DNA of 64,000 nucleotides from Hoylesella pleuritidis JCM 14110 (lineage in GTDB: Bacteria > Bacteroidota > Bacteroidia > Bacteroidales > Bacteroidaceae), in contig NZ_BAJN01000005.1 of assembly GCF_000613725.1 (NCBI RefSeq), positions 101,811 to 165,810 on the forward strand. Reading direction: 5' to 3'. Shown here one piece after another: positions 27,220 to 35,321 of the stretch; the stretch's first letter is position 1, and each line of letters begins with the position of its first letter. The notes below the pieces were generated by a model, which worked only from the letters and a program-made list of their open reading frames with translations, searched no databases and was not told the DNA's origin. Made by a program: the position numbers and the translations under genes.

Positions 27220-27278
27220 ATAAGTCCTATACTTCTGCCCCACAAGTATAGGACTTATCGTGAAGAAGTCCTATACCT
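27220..27278. repeat. Perfect 15-bp hairpin plus third half-unit (AAGTCC/GGACTT family, copy 3)
   Basis: ATAAGTCCTATACTT (27220-27234) and AAGTATAGGACTTAT (27244-27258) are exact inverted repeats around the nine-base loop CTGCCCCAC. A third half unit AAGTCCTATACCT follows at 27266. No U-run follows on either strand, so it is a poor terminator. It lies 127 bases after the CRISPR array. Related copies are at 9711 and 19888. Confidence 0.6.
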
Positions 27279-27868
27279 CTCATCTAACACAAATAGTTTC
27301 TAAAAACCTACGAAAGGAAAGAGGAATCTACGAGAATCAGAGATTCCTGTTATTAATCTACGCCAATTCGGAATAAGAAAGTAACCGAAAAGCGACTCTA
27401 TCATTTATCTGCGAATAGAAAGAGAAGATCTTTTTGTGAGAAAGCGGCTCAATCCATCGGAAAATAAAGAAAAAGAAATATTCTCAAGACGACAAGGAAG
27501 CGTTAATAAATAAGATATATTCTCTCTTTCCATTGGGAAGTGCAAATAAACAAAAATAAATTTCTTCTTTCCATTTAGAAAGTGTAAATATATTTAAATT
27601 TATTTGCTGTTTCCGATGGAATTAGAAGAAAAACAAAGATTTATGAACAATTCCAAGTGGAAACAGAGAAAAAAAGTATTTTTTCGACTGATTTCCGCAG
27701 ATTGAGAATCGAAAACGGAAAAGTTTGTTCCGCCGGCAGAAAAACAACTTTCTTATCCCGGACTGAGGTATTAATCTATCGTTTTTTCTATCAAATTTTA
27801 TCCCTTTTCATTATACTCTCCTGGTGTTTTTCATCAACCTTATAAATCAAGAACGAAAAGAATATATA
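27279..27868. other. AT-rich intergenic stretch without a supported gene
   Basis: No open frame here has a family pattern or a good start. Two near-copies of a TCTTTCCATT...AAGTG.AAATA unit lie at about 27523-27550 and 27565-27592. The region may hold regulatory or decayed mobile sequence; nothing more can be said. Confidence 0.4.
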
Positions 27869-27899
27869 AAAACGGATTATTTAGAAAATAATCCGTTTT
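27869..27899 (-). terminator. Terminator after the TRIC-channel gene
   Basis: AAAACGGATTATT (27869-27881) and AATAATCCGTTTT (27887-27899) make a perfect 13-bp stem with a five-base loop. On the minus strand it is followed by TTATATATTC. It lies 39 bases beyond the frame-corrected stop (27938) of the gene at 27996-28577. Confidence 0.65.
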
Positions 27900-27995
27900 C
27901 TTATCATCGATAGAAAGCACTCTGCTTCCTCATTTAATCACTTATCTTCACCACGCAACAGCGGAAGAGAAATATGGTAACGTACGGCCAAAAAC

Positions 27996-28577
27996 CTAAT
28001 GAGACAAATAACAAAAAAAAGTGATGACGGCAGCAACGCCGACATTCATTTTCCATTGTATCATCATCCAATACAAAACACCGCCGGCAATACTCGCCAT
28101 TGCATAAATCTCCTTGTGGAAGATTACCGGCACTTTATTCAAAAGAATATCGCGAATTACACCGCCGGCCGATCCCGTAATACATCCCATAATGACCGCA
28201 ACCCAAAACGGATGACCACACGCCAGTGTCTTCTGCATACCGGCAATAGTAAAGAGGGCCAAACCGAGCGTATCGAATACGAACCAAGCATTGTCTAACC
28301 GTTTCAGCGAGTGCGAAAAGGTAATCACAAAGACCTGGGCCAGGGCTGTACAGATGAGATAAAGGGCCGAAGTCATCCAAAACGGAGGCTCACCAAGCAT
28401 TACATCGCGGATGGTTCCGCCTCCGATGGCCACGACAATACCGCACACAAAACCGCCAAACCAATCGAAATGGCGCGCTGCGGCGTGGCGGATTCCGGAG
28501 ATGGCAAAAGCAAACGTACCCACAAACTCGATCACCTGTTGTACGGCTGCAACAAGATCGGGATTCTCATAAATCAT
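27996..28577 (-). CDS. Trimeric intracellular cation (TRIC) channel family protein, UPF0126 (YadS/YicG)
   Basis: The 193-residue frame has six or so hydrophobic segments in the TRIC two-fold repeat: FAFAISGIRHAAARHFDWFGGFVCGIVVAIGGGTIRD and FDTLGLALFTIAGMQK with GGVIRDILLNKVP. These glycine-rich GGGxxRD signatures mark the family, thought to form homotrimeric potassium channels. As sequenced it ends ITFFCYLSH at a run of eight A (28013-28020). One more A restores ITFFLLFVSLGFLAVRYHIS...LRGEDK and moves the stop to 27938, giving the usual C-terminus. The gene follows the dehydrogenase gene by ten bases, so they are co-transcribed. Confidence 0.87.
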   Translation of the reverse strand: MIYENPDLVAAVQQVIEFVGTFAFAISGIRHAAARHFDWFGGFVCGIVVAIGGGTIRDVMLGEPPFWMTSALYLICTALAQVFVITFSHSLKRLDNAWFVFDTLGLALFTIAGMQKTLACGHPFWVAVIMGCITGSAGGVIRDILLNKVPVIFHKEIYAMASIAGGVLYWMMIQWKMNVGVAAVITFFCYLSH

Positions 28578-28587
28578 CGCTTATGCT

Positions 28588-29544
28588 TTATGGATTGACA
28601 ACATTCTGCGGTGTACCATTAAGAAAGGCTCGAATATTCTCGACAGCAATCTGCATCAGCCGCGTTCGAGCCTCGACAGTGGCCCAAGCCACGTGAGGCG
28701 TAATATAAGCATTAGGTTGCGTAAAAAGCGGACTCGTCTTAGCAGGCGGTTCTTCACACATCACATCGGCACCGTAAGCGCCTAACCGGCCGCTCTCCAA
28801 AGCTTCGGCCACATCTTGTTCGTTGACCAAAGCTCCGCGACTCACATTGATAAGAATCGTGCCGGGACGCATCTTTGCAATCGTCTCACGGTTGATCATC
28901 TCGCGTGTGTCTGGGGTGAGCGGACAATGCAGCGTCAAGATATCGCTCACACCGAAGAGTCCGTCCAGCGTGGTCTTACGTATCGACTCGGGCAAATCAG
29001 CTGCATTCTTGCTTGTCACAGCAAACACATTCATCCCGAAAGCACAGGCGATGCGTGCTACCTCGCTGCCGATATTTCCTAACCCGACAACGCCGATCGT
29101 CTTTCCTGCCAACTCGCACAGTGGCGTATCCCAATAGCAGAAGTCGTCATTCTCAGCCCAACGACCTGCACGGTTAGCCCTGGCATAATGATCCACCCGA
29201 TTGGTGATATTCAGAATATGCGCAAATGTCATCTGTGCCACACTGTCCGTACTATAAGCCGGAATATTTGTTACCACGATACCGTGTGCGTGCGCCGCCT
29301 CAATATCTATCGTGTTGAAACCTGTGGCAAATACGCCGATGTATTTCAACTTCGGTAATGCGGATAAAACGTTGCTATCTAAGATCACCTTATTTGTTAT
29401 CACAATCTCAGCATCTGCCGCTCTACTGACAACCTCATCGGCACGCGTGCGCGGGTAGACCATCAACACCCCCAATTCTTCTAACGGCGTCCAAGACAAA
29501 TCGCCCGGATTAGCGCCGTGTCCATCTAATACAACTATTTTCAT
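28588..29544 (-). CDS. D-2-hydroxyacid dehydrogenase (glycerate dehydrogenase-like)
   Basis: A 318-residue NAD(P)-dependent enzyme from ATG 29544 (MKIVVLDGHGANPGDLSW); the start 48 bases upstream lies in a repeat and is rejected. The NAD-binding motif is VVGLGNIGSEVAR; catalytic-region blocks are NVSRGALVNEQDVAEAL (Arg) and EEPP...NAYITPHVAWAT (Glu, His), all in the order of the family. It reduces 2-keto acids to D-2-hydroxyacids; closest in pattern to hydroxypyruvate reductase/glycerate dehydrogenase. Substrate is not certain. Confidence 0.9.
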   Translation of the reverse strand: MKIVVLDGHGANPGDLSWTPLEELGVLMVYPRTRADEVVSRAADAEIVITNKVILDSNVLSALPKLKYIGVFATGFNTIDIEAAHAHGIVVTNIPAYSTDSVAQMTFAHILNITNRVDHYARANRAGRWAENDDFCYWDTPLCELAGKTIGVVGLGNIGSEVARIACAFGMNVFAVTSKNAADLPESIRKTTLDGLFGVSDILTLHCPLTPDTREMINRETIAKMRPGTILINVSRGALVNEQDVAEALESGRLGAYGADVMCEEPPAKTSPLFTQPNAYITPHVAWATVEARTRLMQIAVENIRAFLNGTPQNVVNP

Positions 29545-29560
29545 ATTATGTTCTTTTTTA

Positions 29561-29658
29561 GTTGACGAGTGAACGAGTTGACAAGTTAACAAGGATTCAC
29601 TTATTCACTCCCTCGTCTACTCGTCTACTTGTCAACCCATTAACTTGTCAACTCATTT
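29561..29658. repeat. Degenerate CTCGTCAACT tandem words, copy 2
   Basis: GTTGACGAGT, GAACGAGTTGACAAGTTAAC, then the complementary sense CTCGTCTACTCGTCTACTTG and TTAACTTGTCAACTC fill the gap between rarA and the dehydrogenase gene. Opposite-sense halves can pair into a long imperfect hairpin, which may end the rarA transcript. Confidence 0.55.
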
Positions 29659-30924
29659 ATACCTTTCTCCCCAACATTGAAGCATCCATTGGTAAAGTTT
29701 CTCCTCAGAGGGAGCGTGCTGCGCGTGCCAAAGGCGACGACCGGCCAGCGATTCGGGCATATATTGCTGAACGGCAAAATGCCCCGGCGAATCGTGAGGA
29801 TAAATATATCCATCGTTATAGCCCAACTCTTTCATCAACGCCGTAGGAGCATTCCGCAGATGCAAAGGTACTGGCTCGTTGCCCGTCTCCTTGACGAGTG
29901 CCAGTGCCGCATCCACACCCAGATAAGCCGAATTGCTCTTAGGACTCGCCGCCAAATAAACCACAGCTTCGGCCAACGGAATACGACCCTCAGGCCAACC
30001 GATTTTCATCACCGCATCAAACGCTGCATTGGCGATGAGCAATGCATTAGGATTAGCCAATCCAATATCTTCAGCTGCGCTAATCACCAGCCTACGCGCA
30101 ATAAACTGCGGATCTTCGCCACCTTCGATCATCCGTGCCATCCAATAAAGTGCTGCATCGGGATCACTCCCCCGAATACTCTTGATAAACGCCGAAATAA
30201 TATCATAGTGCATTTCGCCGTCCTTATCATATGCCAACGGATTAGCCTGAAGCCGGCTCACTACGGCCTCATCGGTAATCTCTACCTCCTCATCTCCGGC
30301 CGCCTCGACCACCAATTCGAGAATATTCAGTAACTTGCGCGCATCACCACCGCTATATCGCAGTAGCGCCCCTGTCTCCCGCAACACGATCTGGCGCTCC
30401 TTGAGCATTACATCTTCCGTGATAGCCCGGTGCAACAACTGCAACAGATCGTCCTGATTCAACGGACGCAGTACATAAAGTTGACAACGCGAAAGCAACG
30501 GTCTTATCACTTCGAACGACGGATTCTCAGTCGTCGCACCGATCAGTGTTATCGTACCCTTTTCTACTGCTCCCAGCAACGAATCCTGCTGCGATTTACT
30601 GAATCTGTGAATCTCGTCAATAAACAGAATCGGCGATGCCGAATTAAAAAAACGCCCGCTTCGCGCCCGTTCAATCACATCACGTACATCGCGCACGCCG
30701 CTCGTCACAGCGCTAAGCGTATAAAACGGCGTCTCCAGTCTGTGAGCGATAATCTGCGCCAGCGTTGTCTTGCCCACCCCCGGAGGCCCCCAGAGGATAA
30801 ATGACGAGATCCGTCCCGCGTCGATCATCTTGCGCAGTACAGCCCCCTCGCCCACTAAGTGACGCTGACCCACATATTCATCGAGACTCCTCGGTCTCAT
30901 CCTTTCCGCTAACGGTTCGCTCAT
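29653..30924 (-). CDS. rarA: Replication-associated recombination protein A (RarA/MgsA/WHIP AAA+ ATPase)
   Basis: The 423-residue protein starts MSEPLAERMRPRSLDEYVGQRHL. It has Walker [10 protein letters not shown] (residues 46-54), Walker B ILFIDEIHRFSKSQQD, sensor GATTENPSFEV and the C-terminal tetramerisation segment ending MLQCWGERYK. RarA acts at stalled replication forks with RecA, SSB and clamp-loader factors. Length and motif order match the E. coli protein (447). Stands alone on this strand after the repeat at 29561. A -7 box is at 30951-30958. Confidence 0.93.
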   Translation of the reverse strand: MSEPLAERMRPRSLDEYVGQRHLVGEGAVLRKMIDAGRISSFILWGPPGVGKTTLAQIIAHRLETPFYTLSAVTSGVRDVRDVIERARSGRFFNSASPILFIDEIHRFSKSQQDSLLGAVEKGTITLIGATTENPSFEVIRPLLSRCQLYVLRPLNQDDLLQLLHRAITEDVMLKERQIVLRETGALLRYSGGDARKLLNILELVVEAAGDEEVEITDEAVVSRLQANPLAYDKDGEMHYDIISAFIKSIRGSDPDAALYWMARMIEGGEDPQFIARRLVISAAEDIGLANPNALLIANAAFDAVMKIGWPEGRIPLAEAVVYLAASPKSNSAYLGVDAALALVKETGNEPVPLHLRNAPTALMKELGYNDGYIYPHDSPGHFAVQQYMPESLAGRRLWHAQHAPSEEKLYQWMLQCWGERYK

Positions 30925-30950
30925 TCTTACTTGTTATCTTACCTTGCGTA

Positions 30951-30958
30951 CAAAGGTA
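30951..30958 (-). promoter_or_regulatory. -7 element for rarA
   Basis: CAAAGGTA is TACCTTTG on the minus strand, 27 bases before the rarA start. -33 not clear. Confidence 0.5.
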
Positions 30959-31082
30959 GCAAAATGATTCTACATATAAAAATAAATCAACAATTTATTA
31001 GAAAGCTCCATTGCAACAAAAGTCCTGTCTTAACCAATTCATTTATATTCGGCAAGAAACGATGAAATTTCATTCAAAAAAC

Positions 31083-31113
31083 TTGTGAAATAGCCGTAAA
31101 GTATTTACTTTTG
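31083..31113 (+). promoter_or_regulatory. Promoter of the 269-residue unknown protein
   Basis: TTGT at 31083-31086, 19 bases, TACTTTTG at 31106-31113: a good consensus promoter 28 bases before the ATG at 31142. Confidence 0.6.
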
Positions 31114-31141
31114 CAATAAAACAGAGAAACAAAAACGAAAG

Positions 31142-31951
31142 ATGAAGAAAAACAAGAATGCATTGACGATGAAAACGCTCACCAAAAGCAATGTCTGGGA
31201 TATTCAGGAGACCGATATTTTCCGATTATGGGAGGCTGCCGAAAAAGATGCCGACCTAAAAGATAATATACGACACTACACCGATATCCTGCGCGGCGCT
31301 TTTGAGATAGAAGAGGTAAAAGTAGACAAACCGGAGATCATAAAAAAATACGAAGAGCGTGGATTCAAGATCGGAACCGTGAGAACAGACGACAGTGCAA
31401 AAGTCAAATGGGCTGTTAGGAAACGACCTATTATGCGTGTCACCGACCTTACTTACGAAAACATTCGCCATATTTCAGCCCAGAAACTCTTAGAAGTACT
31501 CGACCGAAACTTCGGCGGCGGATGGGATTCTCTTTCTCAGAGCATCAAGGATATCATCGAACACGGATTCGATATCAGTACGACAACTCTACCACAAGAC
31601 CGTCTGCATAAGACCGGAGGGATGTATGAGAAGAAAGTTAACGACGGCTTTGAGGTATTGGAAATACCCAAAGGCACGTGGATAGAGGCTATTTTCGCCA
31701 AAGAAAAATCCGAAACGGAAGAGTCACGTATACACCTCAAAGATCAAAACGATATCGAGCTACGTGATCTTTCGGATGAAGAAAACGAGAACGAAGGACA
31801 ATCCGATCGTACAGAGAAATACAATGACGACGATGACGATTCCTATGATGAGGACAAGCTCACAGAAGAAAGTTATCGTACTACATTCGATACCGACCCC
31901 GAAGACCTCAATCTCGAAGCCGAAGACGTGAGCGACGAGGAAGTATTCTGA
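31142..31951 (+). CDS. Protein of unknown function with acidic C-terminal tail
   Basis: I do not recognise this 269-residue protein. It has no signal peptide or membrane segment. Residues about 20-110 are mixed alpha/beta (VWDIQETDIFRLWEAAEK, PEIIKKYEERGFKIGTV), then a compact segment (LTYENIRHISAQKLLEVLDRNF, WDSLSQSIKDIIEHGFDIST). The last 75 residues are highly acidic, including a run of five Asp, and probably disordered. Acidic tails of this sort occur in nucleic-acid mimics, chaperones and DNA-binding partners; none can be claimed here. It has its own promoter and a perfect terminator, so it is a single-gene unit. A second start at the in-frame Met 10 is possible. Confidence 0.75.
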   Translation: MKKNKNALTMKTLTKSNVWDIQETDIFRLWEAAEKDADLKDNIRHYTDILRGAFEIEEVKVDKPEIIKKYEERGFKIGTVRTDDSAKVKWAVRKRPIMRVTDLTYENIRHISAQKLLEVLDRNFGGGWDSLSQSIKDIIEHGFDISTTTLPQDRLHKTGGMYEKKVNDGFEVLEIPKGTWIEAIFAKEKSETEESRIHLKDQNDIELRDLSDEENENEGQSDRTEKYNDDDDDSYDEDKLTEESYRTTFDTDPEDLNLEAEDVSDEEVF

Positions 31952-31973
31952 TTTTCATTCATCAGTCTAATTA

Positions 31974-32014
31974 TTCAGAAGATGGGGTGTCAAATTGACA
32001 CCCCATCTTCTGAA
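31974..32014 (+). terminator. Perfect 20-bp terminator hairpin
   Basis: A perfect inverted repeat of 20 bases around a single central base, with arms TTCAGAAGATGGGGTGTCAA and its complement, followed by TTGTTTTATT. It ends the transcript of the unknown gene at 31142 and may also stop leftward transcripts. Confidence 0.85.
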
Positions 32015-32152
32015 TTGTTTTATTATAAAAAGAAAAAATCTCTCGTTCTTATTACTTCCTTTTACATCTCTATTTTGTTCCGAAATTCTCCTTACGGAAT
32101 TCACCTTGACGCCACGAGTTGTCCGTGTCCCACTGGCGCTTAATATATCGGT

Positions 32153-34672
32153 TCAGCCACTGGTTATGATATTGTTGCGTGGCGACCACTCTCCATCCTC
32201 AGGATAGTCTCTGCGGATGATGGCACGGACAGGACGACAGACAGTATTGTTGAACCAATAGAATCTTGCTACGTAATCCCAAGAAAGATGACGCCAGAAA
32301 CGGGTATTGTTTCCAGATGCATCCCATTTATTAAAGTGTGGGTCAATATCTTTATAGGTGGCTGACCAATACGTGCCACACATATGGCCTTTTTCATCAT
32401 TTATACCAACAACAGGGAATACACGATATACGTCCAAATCTCTGTGATCTCCTTTCTCTGTACTGCATGGCCCCCACCAAGTCTCACTTTGCAAAGAGTC
32501 CAAGGGGACATAGGCGTTACCGATCCAACGGCTCTGCACCACTAATCTGGCCCCATCCCCATTATTCACGTCATCAAATGTGCCTTTCTTTCCATTGTCT
32601 TTCCGTTTCCACTTTTTATCTGCCATATTAATAAACATATAGCGGTAAGCACAACGGTAGCGACGGCCGTATTTTTGAGAGTTTCCTTTCACGTTGGCAT
32701 CAAAACGAATAGCATAGATCTCACGCAGATACTCATTTGCCCAATAAAAGCTCCAACATCTATTATTTTTGTTGCTGTTTATTCTTGCCTTTTCATTCGT
32801 TTCCTGATAAGGGAATTCATAGCCGTCATCTTGAAAATCAGAAAGTGTAAGAAGTTCCTCGAAAATCTGTCTATTCAGTTTATATATCTTCGTTCCACTG
32901 ACTTTTCCATCAAAAAATCCGTATCCATCCTGCTGTGTGTATCCGGTATTTGGATCTATGATAGTCGGTAATGCAAGCCCCCACTGTTCTCCATCAGGAA
33001 GTAGGTAATTATCGGGCAACCACTTTTGTCCCTTAGTTATTGCATTCATTTCTTTAATTTTAATATCAGAGGCTTTCAGCGTGTGGCCGTCAAGGAATCC
33101 TCCCTTATTCTTAGTTCCTCCGAAAAGGATATCATTCCATAAGCCCGGTTCATTTTTTTCACCGGGGTATACCTTGCAGTTGCTCTGTGCAAAGCGTTCC
33201 AGTGGATTTGGCCATGGGAACTCAAGCTTCCCATCAGATCTCTTTGCCCTGAACCTCGGGCGTACCACAGCTAAATCCACACTATATGCCTTGCCTCCCT
33301 TGTCACTGAAATTGAAACGATTGAATTCACTGGTCTCTCCTTCACCATAGCACCACTCATCGGCATACTTGATTTGGTTACCCTCCATATACTTCCTGCC
33401 GAGCATCGCACCGCCCTTTTCCAGTGTGATACAGCTCATAAAATCTTGATATTGTATATGCACCTTCGGATGTGGCATACCCCATACATAAAACTCGTCA
33501 TATTCGTCTTGGGTAGTCGCTCTCAACTTCTTTGAATTATATACATAATGGAACTCATTGCTAGAACCACTTTGGGCTGTATGTTCCCAGTAATAATTCA
33601 GATTGTCGTTTTCATTTTGCCAGTACCAATATTTTTCAAGAGAATTCTCTGTTGCTCGAAGACCAACATCATTGTAAGCAGACCCGCCCACATTCATACC
33701 GATGAGGAATCCTCCACTGGCCGTTACTTGAGAACTGGCAAAGCGATAGTTATGAGCATCCCCTCCCAAGAGATTAGTATTGCGCTTCACCTTGATGCGG
33801 AACAATACTCCCAGCGCCTTGTATTGCCAGTTTCCAATATTGATAACGTTTTTCTCTTTCACCTCAAGTTTTTTCCATCCTGTTCCAAAAGCAGCAGCTA
33901 CGCGCTGTCGCCCTAAGTTGTCCTTAACATTATGAATTTCCTTAATAAGTCGGTCTTTCGGATTGAAATCCACATAAGTATAATAGAGCTTCCAGTTACT
34001 ATCATCAACTATCTGGGGATTTCCATTCTTATCCACATACTTGTATCCCGGCTTTACGGTTTCATCGTACTGACCACCGATGATGCCGCAAACACGCCAG
34101 TCCTCACCAGGATTGATATCTACGGCCTTGTTCTGGTCTTCTTCGTTCACCCAATGAAGTGTTATTTTTTGAGGATGTGCTTGAAGACTGACGCCACCAC
34201 CATTAAGGGTCGTCACCTTGTCCCATATAATCTCTGCTGCCGCCAACTTACACTTTTTATCATCCAAACGACCGTATTGGTCTTTCAAGCTCTCGTCATA
34301 CTTCACAAGGAAGATGCGGGCTTTCAAATCCGACCCTTCAGCTACAGGCATAAACTTGTCATTCAGCACGATGGAACGCGTTGCCTCCTCATCTCCTGTA
34401 CGTTCCATACCTCTTTGAATGGGTGGGCGTTGCATACCGGCATCTGCCGATAGGGTTATAACTGACGTGACATCCATCGCGCTGCCACCGTGATTACTGT
34501 CAAGTAGCTGATTGCCACCTTTATTTTTATTTCCGTTCTGCACTTCCAAATACTCATCTGCACACGACCACAGGGCCGTCGCCAATACGATTATTCCAAT
34601 AACTGCCAAACTATACCGATACAGATGACCGGCTAAACTTCTTGCTTTTCCTGTACGTTTCATATTTTTCAT
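32153..34672 (-). CDS. Large surface lipoprotein, fimbrillin-like N-terminus and FISUMP-like C-terminus
   Basis: The 839-residue frame starts MKNMKRTGKARSLAGHLY with a long signal and a lipobox ending ALWSC (Cys 37). After a low-complexity linker (NGNKNKGGNQ) comes a fimbrillin-like region (TRSIVLNDKFMPVAEGSDLKARIFLVKYD). The C-terminus holds GTYWSATYKD and CRPVRAIIR, the pattern of Fib_succ_major/FISUMP domains. Near 32193 one base appears missing: shifting the frame gives RVVATQQYHNQWLNRYIKRQ and QGEFRKENFGTK with a stop at 32070, about 28 residues longer and better matched in composition. It is probably anchored on the outer surface. It follows the 77-residue gene by 30 bases. Function unknown; adhesion or surface structure is plausible. 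Confidence 0.7.
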   Translation of the reverse strand: MKNMKRTGKARSLAGHLYRYSLAVIGIIVLATALWSCADEYLEVQNGNKNKGGNQLLDSNHGGSAMDVTSVITLSADAGMQRPPIQRGMERTGDEEATRSIVLNDKFMPVAEGSDLKARIFLVKYDESLKDQYGRLDDKKCKLAAAEIIWDKVTTLNGGGVSLQAHPQKITLHWVNEEDQNKAVDINPGEDWRVCGIIGGQYDETVKPGYKYVDKNGNPQIVDDSNWKLYYTYVDFNPKDRLIKEIHNVKDNLGRQRVAAAFGTGWKKLEVKEKNVINIGNWQYKALGVLFRIKVKRNTNLLGGDAHNYRFASSQVTASGGFLIGMNVGGSAYNDVGLRATENSLEKYWYWQNENDNLNYYWEHTAQSGSSNEFHYVYNSKKLRATTQDEYDEFYVWGMPHPKVHIQYQDFMSCITLEKGGAMLGRKYMEGNQIKYADEWCYGEGETSEFNRFNFSDKGGKAYSVDLAVVRPRFRAKRSDGKLEFPWPNPLERFAQSNCKVYPGEKNEPGLWNDILFGGTKNKGGFLDGHTLKASDIKIKEMNAITKGQKWLPDNYLLPDGEQWGLALPTIIDPNTGYTQQDGYGFFDGKVSGTKIYKLNRQIFEELLTLSDFQDDGYEFPYQETNEKARINSNKNNRCWSFYWANEYLREIYAIRFDANVKGNSQKYGRRYRCAYRYMFINMADKKWKRKDNGKKGTFDDVNNGDGARLVVQSRWIGNAYVPLDSLQSETWWGPCSTEKGDHRDLDVYRVFPVVGINDEKGHMCGTYWSATYKDIDPHFNKWDASGNNTRFWRHLSWDYVARFYWFNNTVCRPVRAIIRRDYPEDGEWSPRNNIITSG

Positions 34673-34702
34673 ACTATTTTTCGTTTATCATTTTCATATT
34701 CC

Positions 34703-34936
34703 TTAATCCTCCCAGACATTCCTATCTTTCAATTCGGGCGATTCATCAAACACATTAAAATTATCTTCAAAGTCATGCTCTTTGGCATTCAGTTCACCAC
34801 CGTTTTCAAAACCACCCACACTGCCAGATACTTGATGTAGCAAACTTTCAATACGCAGGCGCTCTACATAACACTCAGGACATACATAAAATCGCTTGTT
34901 TGTCACCATTGTTTTAATTGTAAAATTTTCATTCAT
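34703..34936 (-). CDS. Small Bacteroidota protein of unknown function, upstream of the surface lipoprotein
   Basis: The 77-residue protein reads ...NKRFYVCPECYVERLRIESLL then SVGGFENGGE and an acidic, Asn/Asp-rich tail. The pattern Y-x-x-P-x-x-x-V followed by a Gly/Ser hinge resembles the many short 'Y-x-x-P' proteins that I recall lying before fimbrillin-like or surface-lipoprotein genes in Bacteroides and Prevotella; their role is unknown. There is no signal peptide. It lies 30 bases before the lipoprotein, apparently in one transcript from the promoter at 35291. Two Cys in CPEC could bind metal or form a disulfide. Confidence 0.6.
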   Translation of the reverse strand: MNENFTIKTMVTNKRFYVCPECYVERLRIESLLHQVSGSVGGFENGGELNAKEHDFEDNFNVFDESPELKDRNVWED

Positions 34937-35018
34937 TTTTCATTTCCTCTCACTATTATTTGATATTATGATTTAATTAATTATATAAAGTACAATGCAT
35001 AATCGGGACATAACAAAA

Positions 35019-35057
35019 CATCTATTTCCATCGCCAAAAAGCGATGGGAAATAGATG
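35019..35057 (-). promoter_or_regulatory. Terminator-like hairpin in the leader of the small-protein/lipoprotein operon
   Basis: CATCTATTTCCATCGC (35019-35034) and GCGATGGGAAATAGATG (35041-35057) pair over 16 bp with one bulged base and a six-base loop. On the minus strand it is followed by TTTTGTTATG. It sits between the promoter at 35291 and the ATG at 34936, so it could be an attenuator or the 3' end of a short leader RNA. Confidence 0.55.
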
Positions 35058-35290
35058 TTTTATTCTTTAAGGTAATAAAAATTGTTAAACTTAGGGGAGG
35101 GGTAATATTAATTAATAAATTGTGTATCCGATGTACAAATCTACCTTGAGCTGGCGAAAAAACCGGCTTTCTCTTCAAGGGTATCTGTATGGATGAATAA
35201 CATCTATGCATACTTTGAGATATTAATCAGACTTATGCAGAACGGTCTTTTTTCAACCATTTCCAATTTTATCAATCTCAACACACGGTA

Positions 35291-35321
35291 CAAAGTTAAT
35301 ATCTTTTTTGAAAATGGCAAC
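35291..35321 (-). promoter_or_regulatory. Promoter upstream of the small-protein/lipoprotein operon
   Basis: On the minus strand GTTG (plus CAAC at 35318-35321), 19 bases, TAACTTTG (CAAAGTTA at 35291-35298). It would start RNA near 35285, some 350 bases before the first gene at 34936. Confidence 0.6.

Noticed and set aside
27220..27258. Hairpin as terminator of the CRISPR array transcript
   Set aside because: The stem is perfect, but no U-run follows on the plus strand, and related copies occur away from arrays; better treated as a dispersed repeat.
27657..27845. 62-residue plus-strand frame
   Set aside because: It lies in AT-rich intergenic sequence without a ribosome site or family match.
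33932..34453. 173-residue plus-strand frame
   Set aside because: Antisense to the large surface lipoprotein, which has a lipobox and domain patterns.
34981..35211. 76-residue minus-strand frame upstream of the small protein
   Set aside because: It spans the terminator-like hairpin and lies in the presumed leader; no ribosome site or family pattern was seen.
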